Positions 46,299 to 54,238 of a stretch of DNA of 54,238 bases are shown one piece after another. The position numbers were made by a program, and so were the translations under genes. The stretch spans positions 39,823 to 94,060 of the forward strand of contig JAHBMJ010004523.1 in NCBI GenBank assembly GCA_018398765.1, read 5' to 3'. Source of the stretch: Chromera velia (taxonomy: Eukaryota > Sar > Chromeraceae). Numbering within the stretch: position 1 is the first letter of the stretch; each line of letters starts with the position of its first letter. A model generated the notes under the pieces. The model worked only from the letters and a program-made list of their open reading frames with translations. It had not been told where the DNA came from and searched no databases.

Positions 46299-46840
46299 AT
46301 GGCAGTTTGTTTTAAGGATTTGGAGGACATCCTGTTCCAACAAAATGATGGCTCTTGGAAGGAGAGGGGGAAGGAAGTGCGCATGAAGAGATTCGAAACT
46401 CAGTTGAAGGCTAAGGCAAAGGCAGCCATACGACACTTCAGCACAGGAGCTGCTTGCTACGTCACGGAAGGAATACACCTGCTCGGTAAGCTTCGGACAC
46501 TTTTGGATTTGCCTTTTGATCTGGTCTCATGCGTATGTGCACAAGTCACTTTTTTTCCCTTCTTTGTCTGTTCTAGTGTCTGTTTGCAGGGGTTGTGGGA
46601 CAACGTACCAACACAGCTGCAGAACTGATCGAGGAGGCAAAGCAATCGATGGAGAAGTTCAAGTCACCAGATGGGGACAGGCTTCTCTGCCTTTGTCGTC
46701 TCTCTGTTTGTCGGGTAGAGAAAGGTTGGTTTACCTTGCAAGTTTGTGAGGGTCCTCTTCCCAAAAACGTTCCCATGGTGCTTGTATACAGGCGGCAGCA
46801 ACACTACAGCATGCAACATGAACGCAATAAAAGATTCTAA
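46299..46840 (+). CDS. Two-exon gene, unknown function
   Basis: Exons 46299-46485 and 46590-46840 join in phase 1 across a 104-bp intron with donor GTAAGC and acceptor TGTTTGCAG. The product is about 145 residues: MAVCFKDLEDILFQQNDGSW, a basic KERGKEVRMKRFETQLKAKA, HFSTGAACYVTEGIHLLG, then NTAAELIEEAKQSMEKFK, a Cys/Val-rich strand-like stretch (LLCLCRLSVCRVEKGW), and a basic end (MQHERNKRF) with TAA. A predicted mix of helices and strands suggests a folded protein, but I do not recognise it. An upstream exon could splice to the CTTCAG just before the ATG. Repetitive DNA begins directly downstream. Confidence 0.5.
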
Positions 46841-46925
46841 GTGGACTCTTTTTGACTCAAAATTCTAAGTGTTTGACACATGGAATCACATATGGATGCA
46901 CGTATGGTGAAACAAGACCGCTTGA

Positions 46926-47245
46926 ACTTAAACACCCCCCCGACACTCCAAGCTGCTCTTAAAAACATTTTTCGAGATTGGATTTTTGAGCGGCACTTAA
47001 TTTCAACTTAGGATTTTTGAGCGGCGGCACCATTTCGTGTTACCAAAATTTATCTCATGCGCGATGCAACGCACTGCCTTTACGGAGCACCGCGCAGCCC
47101 CGTATATATTTTAAGATTTAGGCCGTATATGACATAGGCTGTGCTTGCGGCACAGCTTTTCAAGATATAGGCGCGGCCTTTTAAAAATGGATTTTTGAGC
47201 GGCACAAAATTTCAAGTAGCCTTAAGTATCAGGGGGGTAAACTTA
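46926..47245. mobile_element. Small non-autonomous element (MITE-like) candidate
   Basis: Imperfect inverted ends (ACTTAAACACCCCCCCGACACT at the left; the complement of GTATCAGGGGGGTAAACTTAAA at the right) enclose about 320 bp with three copies of GGATTTTTGAGCGGC at about 46980, 47011 and 47189. No coding capacity. Confidence 0.4.
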
Positions 47246-47280
47246 AATATTAAATCCTGAAGGGAGTCTAATCTGGACTG

Positions 47281-47800
47281 TCTAGTAGTGACCAGATTTG
47301 ATTTGATAGATTTGGATTTGATTTGACTTGATTTGATTTGAGGTTAAGGCTCTAGATTTGCAAATCTAGGCGGATTTGAGGTTGGATTTGAGGTTTAACT
47401 TCACAGGTTCCCTAACATACAAGCTCTACCAGTTTTTACCAATAACAACTCACAATTTTAGGTTTTTAACTGTTTAAGAAGAGATCATTCGATTTGAAAC
47501 AACTTTGAAGCATTTTTTAAAAAAGAATGGTAAAATACTTTATTTTGTTCAGATACGTTTTTGTTTGTTATGTAACTTATATGAATGAATGAATGAAGTT
47601 GGCTTTGCTAGAGTGGAGCCGTGCTCCCAGCAGCCCATGTTTATGCATATGTTAAAGTCGCCTTCGTAACAATAAAAACAGGAGCCGTCTGGGGCACAGA
47701 AATCTCGGCACAGATTTGAGGTTAAAAGTCAGATTTGAGGTAGATTTGATATAGATTTGATAAGGATGTCAGAGCAAGCCCCATCAGACCAGCAGATTTG
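47281..47800. repeat. GATTTG-rich repeat region
   Basis: The words GATTTGA and GATTTGAGGTT recur at about 47295-47395 and again at 47705-47805, separated by AT-rich sequence. No gene seen. Confidence 0.7.
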
Positions 47801-47882
47801 ATTTGACATTAAGCCCAACCTATCCAAGGCCTATATATAACCTTTTCTTTCTAGCTTTTCTTTTCTTATATAGCATGGATAA

Positions 47883-48926
47883 CAGAGTTGTTAAGTTCCG
47901 ACAAACCTAAGTACCGAAATCTGATACCGACCCCCCGATCCGAAATTTTTCGGTACTTTCGGTACCTTTTTGGTATTTTCGGTACCGGCGTTTTTACATA
48001 TTCTAAACAGGTTTTTAGAACTCTTTACAGACTGTTTATACCCCATTAGGACACTGGAATGCGTGAGTGCGGTCGATGGGACGATGGAGAGGGAGGCAAA
48101 GATGTTCTTGAAGAGGGTGGCAGAGCGATTGAGTGAGAAATGGGGGCAACACGTGAGTAAGACATGCGGCCGGATCCGAGCCCGACTGCAGATTGCCCAC
48201 CTGAAAGCGGCAAGCGCATGCATTCGGGGGACCAAAGGAGTGCAGGGGGAGGGCTGGGAGGAAACAGGAGTAGGCAGTGCACTGGTCATGACTGTGGGGT
48301 AGGAAGTACTTAGCAAATGCTGAAGAAGGCATTCAGATGGAGGAGCGTCAAATATAAGGTCGCATGAGAGAGAGAGCAAGCAGCGAGAGCAGAACCAGGA
48401 CAGAAGGAAGAGATGAAAGACGTATAGGCCAGACGCTAGGAACAAACTTTAAGTCAATGCCCTCCCTCTCAAAGATGACTAGCATAAACTTTTGATGTCT
48501 AATTTGAAGCGCGAAGGGGGGGCGCGCGCCTTGGGCCGCGCATTGTATGTATCTCGTGTATCCTCACATAGATGCAGAACTGCCATCTGAAGCATCACCG
48601 TCTCCTTACATGAATTTTGGGGCTGCACACGTACACCGCCACAAAAAAAATAAGACTGTTGGTCTGAGTCTCTTTTCATGTTATTCCAATCCTTCAATTG
48701 ATCTCTCTCCTCTAACAGTGATCAACACTGGTCATGGTGTATTTTGTTTATTTTGTTTTATGAAGTGTGTTTTAACAGTGTTTAAATGATATTGTAACAT
48801 CAGACTATATGTGATTTTTAAGTTTGAGAGTCATTTAGGTCGGTACCGAAAGATCCGATCCGAAATCCGATACCGACCCCCCCTCTGGTACCGAGATACC
48901 GAAAGTACCGAGACTTAACAACACTG
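47883..48926. mobile_element. hAT-like non-autonomous DNA transposon candidate
   Basis: Ends CAGAGTTGTTAAGT (47883-47896) and ACTTAACAACACTG (48913-48926) are inverted copies with one mismatch over 14 bases; CAG(A/T)G ends are usual for hAT elements. Just inside both ends are repeated GGTACCGAAA/TACCGAAAGT words and ATC(T/C)GATACCGACCCCCC. ATGGATAA precedes the left end and TTGGATAA occurs four bases after the right end, which may be a blurred target-site duplication. No transposase frame is seen in the 1.04-kb body. Confidence 0.55.
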
Positions 48927-48929
48927 ACA

Positions 48930-49630
48930 TTGGATAACTATATATAAGTCACATGTAGGCCTGGAGCTGTGATGATGATGATGTGATGTTGAGGGTTAAA
49001 TCCTAGATCCAGCAATGCTAGATCCCAAACCACTAAGAAAGCTTTAAGGACAACCCAGAAAACGTATTCATGGGGGGGGGGGGGAATGAGGAAACCTGCA
49101 TGCCAATCGGATCGATTCGACTCAATCTGTCTGATTGAAATAATGAACTTTTTTGAGATACTCGGCTAGCGCTTTAGAACCGCTTCTGGGCAGGATTGAG
49201 ACACTCGGCAGCTGTGCATGCTAGTAAAGTTTGCAATTGCCAGGGCTTATAGCTCCCGGCTAGCCTAAGGCTCCCGGCCCCCTTCATTTTACAGAATTCT
49301 TACTGCTCTATAACTATAGTTAGTACTAAAAAAAATCAGCATAATTTTTTTTTTCTCTTCTCCGAATTCTCTTTTGTTAATTTAACTTAATTAACTTAAC
49401 TTCAAAGATACTTATTTTACTGGTTATTTTACGAATTCCTTACTATAGACACCTTAGCTAATTAACACTTAAGTGATGACATTTGAAGTTTTTTTTAACT
49501 TTTTGATCGAAACGACAATCTCTTTCTTTTATCATTTCTTTTATCCGTTTTCTTCTTTGTTAATTTTGATACGATAAATATAGTTATTATTCTTTAATGT
49601 ATTCTTTTGTATACTAGTAGTTTCATAGGG
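48930..49630. other. AT-rich region with a G homopolymer, no gene seen
   Basis: Includes a run of 12 G at about 49073-49084, then AT-rich sequence up to copy B of the direct repeat. A CCCGGCTAGCCTAAGGCTCCCGG stem-like segment lies at about 49256. Confidence 0.5.
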
Positions 49631-50346
49631 TAGAGTTTTCAAGTCATCTTACAAAGTCATTGCTACATTGGCCCACTGCAGGAAGACTGAAGATGTTTCA
49701 TTTTAAAAGTTTTCCCCTAGATTTTTTATTTTTGTTTTTCTGCCCCGATCGGCAAATATTCCAGCTGTGTGCGAAAAGGACACTTACGAACTGCATGCAC
49801 ACACAGCTTCCGAGTCATATCCTTCCATAATATGCAGAAGGAAGAATTCATCAGGGAGTCACCGGCTTCAGAAGCACGCAAAGACAATCCCAGTCAGTCT
49901 GAACTGTACAAGCAATCGCACATGAATCGATCTTGGCCATGACAGCATCGAGAGGAAGTAAATGAGTGAGACCGCCAATGAGACGTACAGCAGGGTCCAT
50001 AAGTTATGCAAGCAACTGGGCAAGCAAACGAAGGCATCACAAGAGGCATCTATCGGTTTTCCTCCTTGTTCATTGATCCTGCCTGACGGTGTGGAATGAA
50101 TGGCCATCTTGACTGGGACGCAAAAAGTTGAAGTCTCCCCCTCAAGCGAAGGATGGAAGGAAAGAAGAGAGAGAGGCAAAGAAGGGCGAAATAGAGGGCA
50201 AACGATGACTCAAGGAAGAGTGAGTGATTCAACGCACACCACTTCCCGGAAAGACCCATCATGGAGTGAATTGGCGGTCATCTCTCTCATGCATGCATGC
50301 GTGCCCTGATTGTTGCAACGCCTGGAATGTCGACATGGATGGAGTC
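49631..50346 (+). repeat. Dispersed direct repeat, copy B (716 bp)
   Basis: Second copy of 40868-41546. Both copies break off at the same point, GGAGTC; the sequences that follow are unrelated. No target-site duplication or TG/CA ends were found, so these are not obviously LTRs. Confidence 0.9.
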
Positions 50347-51049
50347 TTGCAAGGAAGGATCGAAAGAAAAAACGAGGACCCGGGAGCAAGGCGGGACGAT
50401 GGGGTGGAAGGACGAGACAGAAAGGGAGGGCATGCATTCATGCATGCATGCAGGGGTTCTCTCGAAGAATCGCAGGAAGAGAGACCCGGTAACGCAGTTA
50501 ACGGTGGAGCTGGAATTCTGCATGCCGCTCCACATAAGGTCGATTGGATGATTCACCACGAGAAAAAGAACGAATTGAAGGAAAGAAAAGGGGACGAAGA
50601 TAAAGGAAAGAAAGGAGGAGACAGCAGAGGAAGATTTCGAGGATCGAGGGAAGTCACGCTGCCTCTTCGAAGAAAATGTACAGTCCGAAGGGGCGAGTGA
50701 GGAAATGAGAGGGTCTCTTTCGTGTGGCTTCGAATTTCCCCGCCCTCATTTTTTCCATTCAAAAAAAAAAAGAAAAGAGTTAGATGGAGACAGAGAGAAA
50801 CAGATGCAGGAAGGAGACGGAAGAACACAAAGAACAGAGAGAGAGAGAGAGAGACATGGAGACGCACAGAGAGACCTGCCTGATGCGTTTCCCCTCCCCC
50901 CTGATCTATCTGTCTGCTTCCCTCACCACCCCTACTGCCATGTGTCTCTTCTCTTCTGTTCTGTTCTCTTGCATCGATGAATGGACAGACCGACAGGCAG
51001 ACCTCGAGGGTCATTCACACCAGTCAAGTCAAGTCATTCGAATGCATGA

Positions 51050-53266
51050 TCAGATATCATCAATATCCACATCCTCCTCCCCACTGTCCACTTCCATCTG
51101 AGCAGGGGTCGAGGCGCTGGTCCCCGCCCCGTCTGCCTCAGCCCCGTTTCCAATCTTTGCCCCCCCTCCTCTTGTCCCGAGGGATTTCTTGGCAGGACCA
51201 TTCACCACCCCCGTCTCCTCCTCTTCGTCTTCATCATCCTCGTCGTCATCGTCATCGCTGTCATCGGACTGAGCAGCGAACCACTCCAACAGCGGCTTCA
51301 CCGCTTCGAGACCCTGCAGGTGACCCTCACGGAGGATCTTCTCCTCCTCCTCTGTCACCCCCTCTGCCAGTCTCTCCTTCGTCTCGGCCTCCAACTCCTT
51401 GGAGGTGACGGGCTTGTAGAACTTCATGATCGCCTTCTCGGACAGCACGTCCTCGTCGTACAGCTCCTTCACCACCAGGGACAGGGTGGCAGGGGCCTTC
51501 GGGCCCTTCTGAAATGCGCCCGGGCGGTGGAGGAAGCAGAAGGCTTCCAACGCCTGGAGGAGGGAGTCAGGGGAGAGGGTCTTGTCGACAACCTGAAAGC
51601 ATGAGGAAAGCAAACACGCAAGCAAGCGAAACACCAGTGGACACATATTAACAGAACACAAACATAACATGGCAAAAATAACACTGGACGAACCTTGATA
51701 GAAAGATCAACTGAGGGACAGGTAATTACAAAAAGGCAGGAGAAGAAAACGAATCGGAAAGTGCCGGAGGAACATCGGAAAACTGAAACGGAGACTTTGA
51801 AAAGAGCCACGAACAGAGAGAGGGAGATGATTCGAATTCTTCGCCGTCTTTCCTTGATCAAGGTCTGTGAACACGCAACCACCAGGCCCCTATAGCGACA
51901 GGCACAGAGCCATAGTGTCTACAGGCTTCAAGCACACCCTCAAAGACTCCGAAAGTGAGACAGACTGAGAGACGTAGAGAAAAGCAAAACGACCAACTGA
52001 CTGACTGACCCTCTTCACGAAGTTCATCTTGCTCTTCACGGCCTTGATGGTGAACACGAGCCCCTCCTCGTCTTCCTTCTCCTTCTCACCGTCCTTCGGG
52101 TCAGACCCGAACAGAGCGCAGAGAACGACGAAGAAACGGAGACGGGAATCGAAATCCTGAGCGACCTGGAGGAGACGAACCTCCTGAAAGAATTCGTCCA
52201 CCCCGAGGGAACCGGTGGTGGCAATATACTCTTTGCAGGTGGACTGGATTCGGGCGACGACATCGATGATTTCTGCGGAGGTGAAGCTGAGACGTTCGTT
52301 TGTCATCACCCCCTCATCATCCACTTCTTTGTCTTTCTTGCCCTTCTTCTTTTTCTTTGTGGTACCTTCAGTGGATGCGGCGGCGTGGGTCTCTTCGTCC
52401 CCAGCATCATCGCTTCCCTCGGAGGATGTCTTCTTTGCCTTCTTTTCTTTCTTTTCCTTCTTCTCTTTCTTGTCTTTCTTTGCTTTCTTCTCATCCCCCG
52501 CTGCATCCTCATCCCCTGCCTTATCCTTCTTCTTTTTCTTCTTCTTTGCTTTCTCATCCTCCTCTTCCACGTCGCTCCCATCCCCTAAACCGGCATCGGC
52601 ACGCTGCTTGGCTGCTCTCTCTGCTGCTCTCTCCTCCTTCGTCTTCTTGGACTTCTTGCCCATCGTGCCGTCACTCCCGTCAGGCGGGTTCTTTGCAATG
52701 AACACAGCCAGACGGTGGGCAGAGTCGAGGTCACCACGGTGACCGCAGGCGTTGCACTTGCAAGAAATCATCCCGCCCTTGCTCACAACCAGATCGATCT
52801 CTGGAAGTTCGCAGTTCGGACAGAGGACGTACTTGGCAATGAACTTGTCGAGAATGTCAGCGAGCTCTGCCTGGTTGTGCGCTCCGTTGACAATGGCTTT
52901 CTCCTCCTTATCGAACCAGTTCGACTGGGCGCCAAGCTCACACCCAAACCACTTGGTGGTGTAGGAAGGCGGACGCTTCAGAGAGCGAGCGATGTCGGCC
53001 ATGTTGACGATGTTCGTCTTGATGCCGTTGCCTCGTCCTTCGATCTTGGCCACCAACTTCGGCATCTTGTACCTGCAAATCAAACGAGTCAAATAGAGCG
53101 AGAGATCAGAGACAACGTACAAAAGGACAGGGAAACGAGATGCTGAAACGGTTTTACGAAAACAGAGACTTAGAAAGTTCGAGGCGGCACTCCTCGGGGA
53201 CGTTCAGCGTAGGCCCGGGACTGACCGATAGTTGGGGTCATCCTTGGTCGAGGGAATGTTAATCAT
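51050..53266 (-). CDS. EIF5: Translation initiation factor eIF5, complete
   Basis: Three exons, 53266-53226, 53072-52010 and 51592-51050, join in phase and give 548 residues. eIF5 is the GTPase-activating protein for eIF2 in the 43S/48S initiation complex. The N-terminal domain is nearly canonical: MINIPSTKDDPNYRYKMPKL, AKIEGRGNGIKTNIVNMADI, RPPSYTTKWFGCELGAQ. It is followed by a C4 zinc ribbon (CPNC...CKCNACGHRG). The catalytic arginine finger (human Arg15) is Arg14 here, and the lysines matching human Lys33 and Lys55 are present. A very Lys/Glu-rich linker of about 110 residues follows, then the HEAT-like W2 domain (VVKELYDEDVLSEKAIMKFY, KPLLEWFAA) and the acidic end VDSGEEDVDIDD. It is longer than human eIF5 (about 430 residues), mainly in the linker and the acidic tail. 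The genes on either side are unrelated. Confidence 0.97.
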
Positions 53267-54238
53267 GTTTGATCTGCAAGAAGATCAGGGGAGAGAGACA
53301 TGAAGAAGGCGGCAAGGAAGGAGAGAAGGATCAAAAACACCATCAGAACAGAACTGACCCAGTTCTAGTATACGCTTTCTCCGTGCCCTATGCTGCAAGC
53401 GTCGCGAATTCTCGACATACACGGTCTGCACACGTGTGAAAGAGGGACTGAACGAGTCGAAAGCGATGCTAAAGCGCATAAACAGAATGCTTTCTGAGAA
53501 ACTTTGAGTCAACGAGGTGAAACAAGCACAAGCTTGCTGCAACGTCACGGCTGCAGTCCAAACTTGACAAGAGGCGAAAAACTCCGGTTGCAAACGGAGC
53601 TTCAAGAATCTGAAGAAGTTTTCGCTGATCACAGATGTACTCAAGCAGAGTTTGAAGAGAAGAGCGAAGGATCGAAAGCTTCAAGTCATCAAAGGCTTCT
53701 AGAACGGCTGTTGGATTGAAGGAGGTCACAAAAGCAGGCGGGAGGTCGGGCCACCGCGCGCAAAATTGCTGAAACGTCACCCCTGTCAGTTCAGTTCGAC
53801 CGCGCCGGGTTTCCGCGTGCGCCGCGGCAAGATTTTTTCTCAACTTTGCTATACAGACGGGATACACATGCATGCATACACCCATGCAACTAGTTGGGTG
53901 AGTGCCTCGGGGGGCCATTTAGGGGGTCGGCCATAATTTGATTGTTGCAAACCATCAGGGGCTTGGGCATGTCTTGCCTGCATCGGCAAGTGGCCGGCGG
54001 GGGCCACGGCAACGCGCGCAAAATGTGCTTTTCGGGACCGCATGCGCGTGGATATATATATAATACATGCAACTCCGTGCGAGTTACTTGAGGGGCACGC
54101 ATCATGACGTACGAGCGCGGATCGAGTTTAAATGCGATCGCGGCTCCGTGCGAGTTGCTTGAGGGGCACATTTTGAAATCAGGGCGACACCGTTGACAGA
54201 CCAACAAACAGACATGCATGCAGACACCGAACCCCCCC
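53267..54238. other. Region upstream of eIF5, no supported gene
   Basis: A minus-strand open frame at 53918-53469 contains moderately protein-like sequence (FQQFCARWPDLPPAFVTSF) but has no recognisable family and no splice link; it may be the eIF5 5' leader and promoter. Near the right end the word CTCCGTGCGAGTT(A/G)CTTGAGGGGCAC occurs twice, at about 54072 and 54143. The window ends in CCCCCCC. Confidence 0.4.

Noticed and set aside
41547-49630. 8-kb LTR retrotransposon bounded by the 0.7-kb direct repeats
   Set aside because: The repeats differ in length, lack TG/CA ends and target-site duplications, and the interior has no PBS, PPT or pol-like frame but does contain other gene-like exons.
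53469-53918. Separate minus-strand gene upstream of eIF5
   Set aside because: The frame has some protein-like character but no recognisable family, no splice partner and no support beyond length; it more likely covers the eIF5 leader or promoter.

Overview
This is nuclear DNA of a eukaryote, most likely an alveolate alga of the chromerid type (Chromera-like). The reasons are spliceosomal GT-AG introns of roughly 40 to 1,000 bp, eukaryotic tRNA-Ser and eIF5 genes, a tubulin-type deglutamylase, very large amounts of CA/GA/GACA microsatellite, and many TGCATGC words. The species assignment is inference only. The window looks like a whole assembly contig: it begins in a G run, ends in a C run, and has N gaps inside G runs at 5824 and 21120-21172.

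Layout. (1) 1-7969, minus strand: a large multi-exon gene for a low-complexity, charged protein of more than 1,800 residues with an EF-hand-like segment; it runs off the left edge. (2) 7970-11450: AT-rich intergenic DNA, large CA/GA arrays (one with an exact 32-bp higher-order period) and a GTAACC-rich stretch. (3) 11467-16960: a candidate DNA transposon bounded by 40-bp inverted repeats, carrying two plus-strand genes and a minus-strand gene that converge at 13.08-13.09 kb; some of its reading frames are broken by single stops. (4) 17.7-25.4 kb, plus strand: an 11-exon cytosolic carboxypeptidase (CCP6/AGBL4-like, M14) with all catalytic motifs, a huge disordered insertion in the middle of the conserved protein, and a long disordered tail. 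(5) 25856-29984: an LTR retrotransposon with 508-bp LTRs, a TTAC target-site duplication, a polypurine tract and no recognisable gag or pol. (6) 30-32.4 kb: AT-rich DNA and tetranucleotide repeats. (7) 32506-33660, minus: single-exon nucleotide-sugar transporter of the UAA/SLC35B family. (8) 33999-34080: tRNA-Ser(GCT). (9) 36.2-37.9 kb, plus: a four-exon gene fragment of unknown function, with further exon-like segments to 39.3 kb. (10) 40868-41546 and 49631-50346: two copies of a 0.7-kb direct repeat. (11) 42.3-44.2 kb, minus: exons of an unknown gene. (12) 46299-46840, plus: a two-exon unknown gene. (13) 46.9-48.9 kb: small non-autonomous elements, one hAT-like. (14) 51050-53266, minus: a complete three-exon eIF5 gene.

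The recognisable host genes have separate cellular roles (microtubule or protein deglutamylation, sugar-nucleotide transport, translation initiation) and do not form a cluster. The most unusual content is the insertion-bearing carboxypeptidase, the convergent-gene transposon, and the non-autonomous LTR element with a coding relic. Exon boundaries given below were chosen by hand from splice signals and reading-phase agreement.
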